From Armatimonadota bacterium (GTDB taxonomy: Bacteria > Bacteroidota > Ignavibacteria > OLB7): a DNA stretch of 52,699 nucleotides. Position numbers and translations under genes: made by a program. The notes beneath the pieces were generated by a model. The model worked only from the letters and a program-made list of their open reading frames with translations. It had not been told where the DNA came from and did no database searches. Within the stretch, counting starts at the first letter, position 1. Every line of letters starts with the position of its first letter. The stretch spans positions 1 through 52,699 of the forward strand of contig JADZEY010000113.1 of the NCBI GenBank assembly GCA_020850315.1, read 5' to 3'. Shown here piece by piece: positions 35,898 through 44,338 of this stretch.

Positions 35898-37718
35898 TTA
35901 TGGGTTGAATGTGATAGTCCCCGCTCCGTTCGACTTCACCCAGTATGCTTTTCCTGGCTCTAGTTTGGTTTCGGTAGAGTAGCCATTGTTGAAGCCGAAG
36001 AAGTTGGAGGCACTTGTTGCGCCACCACCAAACACAGCCTTGCCGGCAGTTGCGGCATCCACAACAACGCTCATTCCGGTACTCACCAAGTTCCAGCCGT
36101 TCACAACGTTTACCACTTGTGCGGTAGCCACTGATGTTCCCACCTGCTCCACAATGCTGTTGTCGCCAAGTTTCATGAAGTAGCCTTTGCCAGCGTCCAT
36201 GGTGTTGTCAACAACATAGCCGCCGTTGAAACTGAATGCGTTCGAGATAGCGTTGCGGTAGATGGAGTCCTTGTGATTATTGGCTGGTGTATTGGCGGTT
36301 GCCACCAAGTTCCACCCCGTGCGGTGTTTCACAAACGTGGTTTTCTTTGGGTTATAGTTTGCCCAAACGGAGTCCCACTGTGCTTTGCGTGCAGCGTTTG
36401 GATCGAACGCGCCTTTGTAGCTGGTGCTGGTAAAGGTGAAGTTGTTGCCGGTAGCAAGCTGGGCATCGGTGAAATCGGTTCCGGTAGCGGCTGGCGAACT
36501 TCCCGATGGACGTGGGTCAGGATTGTTCAGATCGGCTTGTGAAACAGCCAACAACCCTGCGCCGCTGTGGTTTCCGCCACGAACGTTCCCCATGCTTGCA
36601 CAGTTGAACCAAGAGTCTGTTAGTGCTTGCGAGGTGCCGCTAACACCACGAACTTCAGAGAGTTTCCCGGTGACGACGGTGTTGCGAATGCGGAAATCTG
36701 CTGGTTGTGGGCAATCGGCCCCGCCAACAAAGATGGAGTCAAGGTCGCCGTTGCCACCATCAATCCGCAGCCCTTCTTGGTAGCCGGTAATGATCGAATT
36801 GAACAAACCGTAGCGGGTGCTGCGCCGCCAGTGCCCACCACGACCAAACAAACTGTTCGGGACGTTGGCGGTGTCGTTGGTTGGCCCAACAAGCGTCAGG
36901 TTGCTGATGCGTGGATGGGAGCGTGGCGAGTTCAGCGTGCCAGTAGCATCGTTGTCGGCTTCCATACCGTTCGACGTAGAAACGTCACGCTGTGCGGAGT
37001 CGCGCATACCGAACAAGAACTGAAGCCGGCCAGTGTAGCCGAAGTCGGTATCGAACTCATCATCAAGCCCGGCAAACGCGATCAAATTGGTTGCATTGAC
37101 CGTTCCGCCAAACCACTCGAACGAGTCGTCGTTGCCGTAGCTGCTCATGATGTGGCTGATCTTGGTCTTGCGGCCAACGCCACCCAGGGTTAGCGAGTTG
37201 ATCTCCTGGTTTGGAGCAAACGCGATACCTGCATACTCAATGCGGATATACTGAAGCACACCGCTGGAATCGTCGTCGTCGGTTCCGCCATAGACACCGT
37301 TGGTTCCACCTTCGATGGTGGCTGTGCCGGAAGCACTATTCACCCTTGCTTTTCCAAGCATGATGATCCCACCCCAGTCACCAGCATTCTTCGAACCTTG
37401 CGGTTGGTCGCTGGTGAAAACGATTGGGGCTTTTGCTGTGCCAACGGCGTACAATTTTCCGCCACGCTCCACTTGTAAGCAGGAACGTGTGCCGGTTTTG
37501 TTTCCAAGAATCAGTGTGCCCGGTTGAATGGTCAGCGTCACTCCATCGGGGACGATAGTAGTGTTGACCAGTTGGTAGGTCGAATCAGCAAATAATGTGC
37601 GGTTCACCTTGATGGTGTCCGGTAACCCTACCCACTTACTGGGATGTCCTTGCGAACGTGCTGTGGTAGCAAGCGCAAGGAAGGCAACAGCCGCTACAGC
37701 GATTCTTACCTTGTACAT
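35898..37718 (-). CDS. Secreted right-handed beta-helix-like protein with paired 'GWNLV' modules
   Basis: The product is 606 residues. Signal peptide about 1-22 ('AVAAVAFLALATTARSQ'). The main domain (about 45-400) is a parallel beta-helix-like fold: 'GVTLTIQPGTLILG', 'LYAVGTAKAPIVFTSDQPQG', 'GDWGGIIMLGKA', 'YGGTDDDDSSGVLQYIRIEY', 'ISHIMSSYGNDDSFEWFGG'. This domain is widespread in Bacteroidota secreted proteins, which as I recall are often encoded near TonB receptors; its function is unsettled. Two C-terminal modules follow, 'TGWNLVATA...GKGYFMKLG' and 'NGWNLVSTG...GKAYWVKSNGAG'. It is the first gene of the five-gene run, 57 bp before the 775-aa protein gene. Confidence 0.85.
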   Translation of the reverse strand: MYKVRIAVAAVAFLALATTARSQGHPSKWVGLPDTIKVNRTLFADSTYQLVNTTIVPDGVTLTIQPGTLILGNKTGTRSCLQVERGGKLYAVGTAKAPIVFTSDQPQGSKNAGDWGGIIMLGKARVNSASGTATIEGGTNGVYGGTDDDDSSGVLQYIRIEYAGIAFAPNQEINSLTLGGVGRKTKISHIMSSYGNDDSFEWFGGTVNATNLIAFAGLDDEFDTDFGYTGRLQFLFGMRDSAQRDVSTSNGMEADNDATGTLNSPRSHPRISNLTLVGPTNDTANVPNSLFGRGGHWRRSTRYGLFNSIITGYQEGLRIDGGNGDLDSIFVGGADCPQPADFRIRNTVVTGKLSEVRGVSGTSQALTDSWFNCASMGNVRGGNHSGAGLLAVSQADLNNPDPRPSGSSPAATGTDFTDAQLATGNNFTFTSTSYKGAFDPNAARKAQWDSVWANYNPKKTTFVKHRTGWNLVATANTPANNHKDSIYRNAISNAFSFNGGYVVDNTMDAGKGYFMKLGDNSIVEQVGTSVATAQVVNVVNGWNLVSTGMSVVVDAATAGKAVFGGGATSASNFFGFNNGYSTETKLEPGKAYWVKSNGAGTITFNP

Positions 37719-38155
37719 TGTGTTCTCCTACGAAATGTTGATGAATTGGTATTTGGTCTGTATAACAGCCTTTTTTGCTCCGTCAGCGAAGGCGCATTGC
37801 AGAAATGCGCCTAGTAATGATGCCGTTCGCGGCCTGCAAGAGTGTTTGGCAGTGCCGGAATGACTGCAATGGAATAGCACACTCCACCGGGCAACAGGAG
37901 AGGGGCGCAGTGTCGTGCGGGCCATGCAGTGCGCAACTATCCCGTTAGCATTGCTGCTGATGCGGATCGCATCGGAAGCAACGCAGATATGTGCCGCCCC
38001 CAGAAATTCAGATACCACGGGGGGATTGGGAGATCATAACGACAGGAACAACAAAAGCCCCGCCGTACCAAACAACCGTAGCTGTTTGATTCCGACGGGG
38101 CTTGCCATACGCAACGCTCCCGACTTATCTGGATTAATTGTTCAAATCAACAGAA
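37719..38155. other. Intergenic region upstream of the secreted-protein operon
   Basis: This 437-bp gap should hold the promoter of the five-gene run. It contains a 9-bp hairpin, AGGCGCATT (37790-37798) with AATGCGCCT (37804-37812), about 70 bp before the first start codon, and the terminator of the small gene at 38055-38103. I see no credible coding frame. Confidence 0.5.
38055..38103 (-). terminator. Terminator of the small reverse-strand gene
   Basis: On the reverse strand an interrupted stem (AAGCCCCG and CGGGGCTT outer arms, CAAACA and TGTTTG inner arms) is followed by TTTTGTTGTT. It lies 52 bp past the stop at 38156, which supports that small gene being transcribed. Confidence 0.8.
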
Positions 38156-38359
38156 TTATCTCTGTTTTATTTGGCGTTTTTTCACATACCGAATATTCAC
38201 ATCCACTTGTCCAACAGGCTTCCCGTTCTGGTACTTCGTCTCGATAACAACCGAACCGAACAAGTCCACTGGGCGTTGAATTTCTAAAAGATCGTACAGT
38301 TCTCCCAGCAGTTGTTCAATCTGCTGCTCGGTGTCGTGGCTGTAGTTGCTGGTTTGCAC
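38156..38359 (-). CDS. Small hypothetical protein, 67 residues
   Basis: The frame starts at GTG 38359; an in-frame stop lies only a few codons upstream, so no ATG start is possible there. The product is a short amphipathic helix ('DTEQQIEQLLGELYDLLEI') followed by a likely beta-hairpin ('FGSVVIETKYQNGKPVGQVD') and a basic end ('VKKRQIKQR'). The 'FGSV.I......G' part weakly recalls the small YezD/DUF2292 proteins, but I am not sure. Codon use looks coding and a good terminator follows. It has no signal peptide and no close neighbour in an operon. Confidence 0.5.
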   Translation of the reverse strand: MQTSNYSHDTEQQIEQLLGELYDLLEIQRPVDLFGSVVIETKYQNGKPVGQVDVNIRYVKKRQIKQR

Positions 38360-38907
38360 GTTCGGTGCTCAAGAATTGTTCAATGACAGTGCGGTACAAC
38401 AGTATCCTACTTTGTTGTTGTACCGCTGCAAAACTATACCTGTCAGCAGCCAAGGCCAAGTTATCGTTTCTTGATATTGGGGAATGAAGATGCAGTAGGA
38501 AGCAGAAAGGGGAATTAGGCTGTTGAATCAATAAAAAGCGGTGGAGTGTTATGAAATCTTGATGCTATACTCAGAACAAAGTGGTGTGCCAATTCTACGG
38601 AACATAGGAAAGAGGGGCGAAGTTCGCCCCTCCTTCATCGTCTCTATCTTTCTCTCCATCCCATCTTACTACCTCACCTTACGCACCTGCCCTCGTTCGC
38701 TGCCAGCCCTCACCCCTGCCCTCTCCCAAACAGGTGATGCTACTATTTCCACTCCATTGGTCGGGTGGCAGAGGGAGCCAAAGCTGAAAAGGGATTTCCA
38801 TGCTTCGCTGTTCCACCGGACATCACCCTCCGCTCATGCTGAGCTTGTCGAAGCAAGCCAGTGAACGAGCAAGTCTTCACTATCCAAGTTCTGCGTAAGG
38901 TGAGTTA
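38360..38907. repeat. Gene-free region with dispersed repeat copy B and a hairpin
   Basis: This 548-bp gap has no credible gene. It holds an 8-bp hairpin, GAGGGGCG (38612-38619) with CGCCCCTC (38625-38632), and copy B of the 25-bp dispersed repeat at 38832-38856, inverted relative to copy A at 8728-8752. An open frame across it (38541-38864) is explained partly by translating the repeat. Confidence 0.55.
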
Positions 38908-39249
38908 CTACTTAAACGCCATCACCTTCCCCTCCTGTTCTAACAATGCTTTTGCTACTTCCCAGCTTGGGAACTGGTCACTTTGGTAGGTGTAGGTTCT
39001 GATCTCGGTTGCAAGGCTTTTGCTTTGCTTCATCGCCTCTTTATGTTTTCCAGAGTGAGCAAAGTTTTTCAAGGCTTCCTCACTTTCCCATGCAGTCAGG
39101 GTGAAATGGAGGTAGCCGAAACCTCCGTTCTTCAGTTTCACAAATCCGGGCTGGCGCATTGCTTGGCGGGTGATGTTCATCCCCAACCAAGTGAGTTTAA
39201 AAAATCCGCTGAGCTTCCGAAGCCGAAGCGAGGTTACGGTGATGTGCAT
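38908..39249 (-). CDS. Small protein of the dimeric alpha/beta-barrel (ABM-like) type
   Basis: The product is 113 residues. The pattern 'GFGYLHFTLTAWESEEALKNF' followed by a His/Lys-rich helix 'GKHKEAMKQ' and 'EIRTYTYQSDQFPSWEVAKALL' matches small ferredoxin-like proteins of the antibiotic-biosynthesis-monooxygenase/DUF3291 kind, which bind haem or small organic molecules or have no known activity. I cannot name the substrate. It lies 73 bp downstream of nadB on the same strand and may be co-transcribed. Confidence 0.7.
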   Translation of the reverse strand: MHITVTSLRLRKLSGFFKLTWLGMNITRQAMRQPGFVKLKNGGFGYLHFTLTAWESEEALKNFAHSGKHKEAMKQSKSLATEIRTYTYQSDQFPSWEVAKALLEQEGKVMAFK

Positions 39250-39322
39250 GATGTTGTATGTATGAAGGTTGTGGTTCAGAAGAATTGTCTAGTTCAGCCG
39301 CTCCGTTGGTAGCTTGCGTGCA

Positions 39323-40948
39323 TCACAACACCGCTTTTTCGATAAGGGTGTCGCGCAGCCACAGCGGGTCGTCGGTGTCGGGGTAGTCGGTGGTAAAATG
39401 GAGGCCGCGGCTCTCCTTCCGCATCAGCGCGGCTTCCACAATCAGCAGGGCGGTTTCGGCGATGTTCCGAAGCTCAATCAGCTCAACTGTGATTTTTGTC
39501 CGGCGGAAATACTCCTCAATTTCATCCCGAATTAACCGCGCACGCCGCGCCGCCCTCACCAATCGTGCGTTGGAGCGGACAATCCCCACAAGGTCCCACA
39601 TGATCTGCTGAATCTCACGGCGGTCGTGCTCCACCACAATCCATTCTTCAATGTTGAACATCCCTCGGTCGTTCCAGCGAGCAATCTCCGGGTAGGCCAT
39701 TTCGCCACCGCACCACTCTTCGTTGATGTTATTGAACGCCCGATGCGAAAAAACCAATGCTTCCAACAGTGAGTTGCTGGCCAAACGGTTTGCCCCATGA
39801 ACGCCGGTGCAGGAGACCTCACCACAAGCATACAAACGGTTGATGGAGGTTCGCCCCCACAAATCAGTCCGCACGCCACCGCACTGGTAGTGGGCGGCGG
39901 GAACAACGGGAATTGGCATGGTGCGGACATCAATACCAAGCCTGGCGCACTCGGCCTCGATGTTGGGAAAGTGTTGTTGGAAGTCGTCGTAGGGGATGTG
40001 AGTAACGTCCAGCAGCACACTTGGCTCGCCGCTTCGTTTCAGCTCGGCATCAATGGCGCGTGCAACAATGTCGCGCGGGGCAAGCTCGGCGCGGTGGTCG
40101 TAGCGTGGCATAAACCGCTCGCCGGAACGTGTGCGAAGGATTCCCCCATGGCCGCGCACCGCCTCGGTAATCAGGAACGTCCCCCCTTTCCGCTCCGGCG
40201 CGTACAGGCTTGTTGGATGAAACTGCACAAATTCCATATTGGCCAGCACAGCCCCGGCCCGATAGGCCATTGCGTAGCCATCGGCGGTGGCAATGGCGGG
40301 GTTGGTGGTGTGCAGATAGACCTGGCCGCACCCCCCAGTTGCCAGCAGAATCCGCCGTGCAAGGAACATCTCAATCTTGCCCGAGCGATTGTTCAAGGCA
40401 TAGACCCCGTAGCAATTCCGGTGGCGAACGCCCATGGTTCGCGCGCCGGGGATGTGATGCTCGGTGATAAGCTCAACCGCCGTGAAATGCTCCAGCATGG
40501 TGATGTTGGGATTATCAGCCACTGCCTGAAGCAGCGCCCGCTCAACCTCGCGCCCTGTTAAATCGGCGGCGTGGACAATGCGGTTTCGGGAGTGGCCCCC
40601 TTCGCGGCCAAGATCAAGCGCACCATCGGCGTTGCGGGTGAACTGGGTTCCCATTGCAATCAGTTCGTGGATACGCTCCGGTCCCTCGTTCACCAGCACG
40701 TCCACCGCCTGGCGGTTGCACAAGCCCGCACCAGCAATCAGCGTGTCCTGCAGATGTCCTTCGGTGGTGTCGGTCTCCTCCATCACCGCAGCGATTCCCC
40801 CCTGCGCGTAGTTGGTGTTCGATTCGGCCCGCTCCTTTTTTGTGATGATGGTGACGCTTCCCAGCGTGGCAACTTTCAAAGCAAACGTCAGCCCGGCAAT
40901 GCCGGAACCAAGAACAAGGAAATCGGAGGTGTGATGTGTGCTGCTCAT
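39323..40948 (-). CDS. nadB: L-aspartate oxidase
   Basis: NadB oxidises L-aspartate to iminoaspartate, the first step of de novo NAD synthesis, with FAD as cofactor. The true start is ATG 40948, 22 bp after the rarA stop; an open frame continues upstream into rarA but the FAD motif fixes the N-terminus. The 541-residue product has 'VLGSGIAGLTFAL' (FAD site), 'ESNTNYAQGGIAAV', 'EGGHSRNRIVHAAD', 'FVQFHPTSLY', 'EAVRGHGGILR' and 'GEVSCTGVHGANRLASNSLL'. The nadA and nadC genes are not in the window. Confidence 0.95.
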   Translation of the reverse strand: MSSTHHTSDFLVLGSGIAGLTFALKVATLGSVTIITKKERAESNTNYAQGGIAAVMEETDTTEGHLQDTLIAGAGLCNRQAVDVLVNEGPERIHELIAMGTQFTRNADGALDLGREGGHSRNRIVHAADLTGREVERALLQAVADNPNITMLEHFTAVELITEHHIPGARTMGVRHRNCYGVYALNNRSGKIEMFLARRILLATGGCGQVYLHTTNPAIATADGYAMAYRAGAVLANMEFVQFHPTSLYAPERKGGTFLITEAVRGHGGILRTRSGERFMPRYDHRAELAPRDIVARAIDAELKRSGEPSVLLDVTHIPYDDFQQHFPNIEAECARLGIDVRTMPIPVVPAAHYQCGGVRTDLWGRTSINRLYACGEVSCTGVHGANRLASNSLLEALVFSHRAFNNINEEWCGGEMAYPEIARWNDRGMFNIEEWIVVEHDRREIQQIMWDLVGIVRSNARLVRAARRARLIRDEIEEYFRRTKITVELIELRNIAETALLIVEAALMRKESRGLHFTTDYPDTDDPLWLRDTLIEKAVL

Positions 40949-40970
40949 CGGTGGCTTGCTCCTTGCGAAC

Positions 40971-42251
40971 TCACTGTTTATGGTATCTGGTTGGCCGCAG
41001 TGCCAGCAGCCGGTCGTGGATTTTCTTCTCCCCTCCATTCTCGGTTGGGCGGTAATACACCCTTCCGCGAAGCTCCTCGGGAAAATACTCCTGTTCCACA
41101 AAGCCGCCAGCAAACTGATGCGGGTAGCGATACCCTTTTCCGTAGCCAAGCGATTTCATCAGCCCGGTTGGCGCGTTGCGGATATGGAGCGGTGGGGCAA
41201 GGTGTGGGTAGTCGCGGGCATCCTTCAGTGCGGCTTCGATCCCCATGTAGGCTGCGTTGCTTTTTTGCGCTGCGGCCAGCCACGTCACCCCCTGGGCAAG
41301 GATAATTCTCCCTTCCGGCATTCCCACCCGCTCCACCGCCAGCATCACATTGGTTGCAAGGGTGATGCCGTAGGGGTCGGCGTTGCCGATATCTTCGCTG
41401 GCAAGGATTATCAACCGCCGAGCAATAAACAGCGGGTCCTCCCCCGATTCAATCATCCGCGCCAGATAAAAAAGTGCGGCATCGGGGTCGCTTCCGCGAA
41501 TGCTTTTGATGAACGCACTGATGGTGTCGTAGTGCATCTCGCCAGCCTTGTCGTAAAACTGGCGGCTGCTGAATGCCGAACGAATGGCATCATCGGTGAT
41601 GGTGGTTGCGTTTGCCGGAAGCAGATCGCGGGAAAGCTCAAGGCCGGTAAGGAGCTTGCGGCCATCGCCGCCGGAAAGGAGTTTCAGGAGGTCGCGCTCC
41701 TGGAGGGTAATGCCGTGAAGCCGGTCGTCTTCGGCGAAGGCGCGGTCAATCAGTTGATCCAGCGCGTCGGAGGTAAGCGGGTGCAGTTTGAAGACCGCGC
41801 TGCGGGAAAGAAGCGGGGCGATCACCTCGAACGAAGGGTTCTCGGTGGTGGCCCCAATCAGCGTCACCCAGCCTTCCTCCACCCCTTGCAGCAGTGCATC
41901 CTGCTGGGCTTTGTTGAACCGGTGGATTTCATCCAGAAACAGCACCAGCTGCTGGCCTTCGCGCTGCATCAGCTTCCCCTGTTCCAGCACCGCACGAACA
42001 TCTTTCACCCCCGCCGAGACCGCCGAAAGCTGAGTAAACGTTGCGCCAACGGCCGCCGCCAGCAGTTGGGCAATCGTGGTTTTGCCAACGCCTGGCGGCC
42101 CCCAAAAAATCATGGAGCGAAGGGCGCGACGCTCCACCATTCGGCGAAGCGGGCGGCCATTGCCTAACAGGTGGTCTTGGCCAACAACGCGCTCAAGAGT
42201 GGCGGGGCGCATCCGCACAGCAAGCGGCTGCAAATGGTGTTGTTCTGGCAT
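40971..42251 (-). CDS. rarA: Replication-associated recombination protein RarA (MgsA)
   Basis: RarA is an AAA+ ATPase related to clamp-loader subunits that acts at stalled replication forks. From ATG 42251 the product is 426 residues, the usual length. Motifs: '[17 protein letters not shown]', Walker A 'GPPGVGKTT' (residues 51-59), Walker B '[18 protein letters not shown]' (about 105-122), sensor 1 '[13 protein letters not shown]', and the C-terminal family block '[19 protein letters not shown]' and '[10 protein letters not shown]'. The frame upstream of 42251 overlaps the hisA-like gene and is not coding. It lies 59 bp after the HisA-like gene and 22 bp before nadB. Confidence 0.96.
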   Translation of the reverse strand: MPEQHHLQPLAVRMRPATLERVVGQDHLLGNGRPLRRMVERRALRSMIFWGPPGVGKTTIAQLLAAAVGATFTQLSAVSAGVKDVRAVLEQGKLMQREGQQLVLFLDEIHRFNKAQQDALLQGVEEGWVTLIGATTENPSFEVIAPLLSRSAVFKLHPLTSDALDQLIDRAFAEDDRLHGITLQERDLLKLLSGGDGRKLLTGLELSRDLLPANATTITDDAIRSAFSSRQFYDKAGEMHYDTISAFIKSIRGSDPDAALFYLARMIESGEDPLFIARRLIILASEDIGNADPYGITLATNVMLAVERVGMPEGRIILAQGVTWLAAAQKSNAAYMGIEAALKDARDYPHLAPPLHIRNAPTGLMKSLGYGKGYRYPHQFAGGFVEQEYFPEELRGRVYYRPTENGGEKKIHDRLLALRPTRYHKQ

Positions 42252-42310
42252 AATCGGACGGTGCAATGGAAATGAACGGCAGAAGCATGGCGTTGGCGGC
42301 GCGACCCCAG

Positions 42311-43108
42311 TTATTGCCCAGGGCGCAACCGGCTGGTTGAGACCTCCTCTATCCAGCTCCCCCCCCCCTGCTTGCGGCGTTCGATTTCGATATCGCGCCA
42401 TAATTCTTGGCAGGGGAAACGGTTCTCGTAGAAGGCACGGCCAATCACCACGGAATCCACCCCAAGCGGCCGCATTTCCTGCAATCGCCAAAGATCCTGC
42501 ACCGAAGCAACCCCACCAGCCGCCGTGATTTGCAGCGATGTTGATTCGGCAAGGCTGCGAAGCGCGGAAAAATTAGGCCCCAACAGTCGGCCATCATATT
42601 CACGATCGGAGAAGAGCAGCCGGCGGATTCCAAGCTGCTTGGCCACGGTAGCGAACTCCATAACTGGAACCGGAGCACCATCCCGTTGAATCATAAACAG
42701 ATTGCCGTTCTGGGAAACTACGCTGGCGCAAATTCGCGATGGGCCGTACTCCGCCAGAAGCTCCGCCACCTCATCAGGTTTGAATAAAATTTGCTCGTGT
42801 ACAATCAGCCGGTAAATTCCGGCATCAAGCAATGCTCGGCACTGTTCAATGGAGTGAAATCGGGAAATAAGCTGAATTGGAATTTCGACCGATGCTGCAA
42901 TTTGGCGAACAACGGCTTCGTTATCGAATGGATTTCCAAGAATTGCATCATAGTCAGTAATGTGAATCGAGCGGGCATTTTCCTTGCGCCAAAGCAGCGC
43001 AATATCAACAGGGTTGGCAGAATATACTTGCTCGGCAAATGGGTCATCGGAAGCCACCATCCGCAGGCAGCGCCCTTCCTGAAGTTCAATAGCTGGAATA
43101 ACAAGCAT
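42311..43108 (-). CDS. HisA-like TIM-barrel protein lacking catalytic aspartates
   Basis: The product is 265 residues with HisA/HisF-type half-barrel repeats: 'MLVIPAIELQEGRCLRM', 'SIHITDYDAILGNPFDN', 'LLDAGIYRLIVHE', then 'RRLLFSDREYDGRLLGPNFS', 'LQITAAGGVASVQDLWRLQE' and 'VDSVVIGRAFYENRF'. In true HisA the first strand reads 'IPAIDL', with the Asp acting as catalytic base; here it is Glu8. The 'GGGIR' phosphate loop is replaced by 'LISRFHS', and the second catalytic Asp region reads 'ASVVSQNGN'. The second phosphate-binding loop ('AGGV', 'IGRAFYE') is kept. A G10 run (42359-42368) lies near the C-terminal codons. No other his gene is nearby. Either an altered isomerase or a non-catalytic relative; the annotation as HisA would be unsafe. 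Confidence 0.8.
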   Translation of the reverse strand: MLVIPAIELQEGRCLRMVASDDPFAEQVYSANPVDIALLWRKENARSIHITDYDAILGNPFDNEAVVRQIAASVEIPIQLISRFHSIEQCRALLDAGIYRLIVHEQILFKPDEVAELLAEYGPSRICASVVSQNGNLFMIQRDGAPVPVMEFATVAKQLGIRRLLFSDREYDGRLLGPNFSALRSLAESTSLQITAAGGVASVQDLWRLQEMRPLGVDSVVIGRAFYENRFPCQELWRDIEIERRKQGGGSWIEEVSTSRLRPGQ

Positions 43109-43164
43109 TGCTGCACACCAAGTTTTATTTGGGTTTTTCTGCTAATTCCGTGCGGTCATTTTTT

Positions 43165-44235
43165 TTACACCAACTCAATCCGGCTTTGTTCCCCCAGCAT
43201 AAACCGTTGCACACGCGGTTTCCCGGCAGCGCGAACAATTTCTACATCGTTGGCAAGGATACTCCCTTCCACACGCACCCCAACATTACTCAGCCGGACG
43301 CGCTCCATTAAAATGGAGTATTCAACTTCGCACCCATCAAGCTGGCAATCGCCACCGATAGCACTGTACGGGCCAACGTAGCTATCCATAATTTTTGTGC
43401 CACGCCCGATAATTGCCGGGCCACGCACGCGGCTATTGATTACTTCCGCACCTTCCTCAATCACCACCGCGCCGGCAATATCACTGAATTGGTCAATTGC
43501 TCCCTCTATTTTTTCTTCGATTTTACTCAGCACAAGGCGATTTGCTTCCAGCAGGTCGCTTGGCATTCCGGTGTCTTTCCACCATCCGGTTATTTCACTG
43601 TGGCCAACGTGGTAGCCATTTTTTAGCAAATAATCGTGCGCATCGCTGATCTCTAATTCACCACGCTCGCTTGGCTGGATTGCGTTCACAGCAGTGAAAA
43701 TTGAGGAATTGTAGAAATAAATTCCGCTGATAGCAAATGGGCTTTTTGGCTCTGTTGGCTTTTCTATCACACCAACAATTTTTCCTTCATCATTAAATTC
43801 TGGGACACCAAACCGTTCGGGATCGCGGACGCGGGCAAGCGTTAGCAAGCAATCGCTTCCGCCATTGTTAAACTGCTGCACAAACCGCTCAATTCCGCCA
43901 ACAACAATGTTATCGCCCAGATAAAAAACGAACGAATCATCACCGATAAATTCTTGCGAGATTTTCACAACGTGCGCAAGTCCCAGTGGTGCTTCCTGCC
44001 AGATGTAGGTAATGGCTACCCCTTGTTGGTTTCCATTGCCAAATGCGCGCTCCACTTCATGGCCATTATCAACGCTAACAACAATTCCAATCTCGGTTAT
44101 TCCAGCTTGTTTAACTGCATCAATCGCATACTGCAAAATCGGTTTATTGGCGATTGGGATCAGGTGCTTGTTTTGTGTGTGGGTAATCGGCCGCAATCGT
44201 GTTCCGCGACCACCAGCGGTTAGTAGTGCTTTCAT
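43165..44235 (-). CDS. Glucose-1-phosphate thymidylyltransferase, long form with beta-helix tail
   Basis: The enzyme makes dTDP-glucose from dTTP and glucose-1-phosphate. The product is 356 residues: a nucleotidyltransferase domain at about 1-240 ('LLTAGGRGTRLRPIT' at residues 4-18, 'YLGDNIV', 'GVIEKPTEPKSPFAISGIYF', 'GWWKDTGMPSDLLEANR') and a left-handed beta-helix tail at about 250-350 ('VIEEGAEVINSRVRGPAIIG', 'YVGPYSAIGG'). The tail is the feature of the long form, different from classic RmlA of about 290 residues. It may instead accept another sugar-1-phosphate. It is the first gene of a co-directional set of HisA-like, rarA, nadB and ABM-like genes. Confidence 0.9.
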   Translation of the reverse strand: MKALLTAGGRGTRLRPITHTQNKHLIPIANKPILQYAIDAVKQAGITEIGIVVSVDNGHEVERAFGNGNQQGVAITYIWQEAPLGLAHVVKISQEFIGDDSFVFYLGDNIVVGGIERFVQQFNNGGSDCLLTLARVRDPERFGVPEFNDEGKIVGVIEKPTEPKSPFAISGIYFYNSSIFTAVNAIQPSERGELEISDAHDYLLKNGYHVGHSEITGWWKDTGMPSDLLEANRLVLSKIEEKIEGAIDQFSDIAGAVVIEEGAEVINSRVRGPAIIGRGTKIMDSYVGPYSAIGGDCQLDGCEVEYSILMERVRLSNVGVRVEGSILANDVEIVRAAGKPRVQRFMLGEQSRIELV

Positions 44236-44283
44236 GCTGTTGTTTCTATCAAAGCTGGAGGTGAAATGTAGAGGTATTAACCA

Positions 44284-44313
44284 TGCGGGGATGGGACAAT
44301 GCCCATCCCCGCA
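44284..44313. terminator. 12-bp hairpin downstream of floA
   Basis: TGCGGGGATGGG (44284-44295) pairs perfectly with CCCATCCCCGCA (44302-44313) around ACAATG. It lies 25 bp after the floA stop on the reverse strand and before the thymidylyltransferase gene. No T-run follows, so termination is probable rather than certain. Confidence 0.6.
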
Positions 44314-44338
44314 GAAAAATTATAGCCATTGTTTCTAT

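Noticed and set aside
29752-37718. A Sus-like polysaccharide utilisation locus
   Set aside because: There is a TonB receptor but no SusD-type lipoprotein, glycoside hydrolase or regulator in the locus.
38541-38864. A 107-codon forward frame
   Set aside because: Its end ('AELVEAS') is a translation of the dispersed repeat, and the rest has no coding character.
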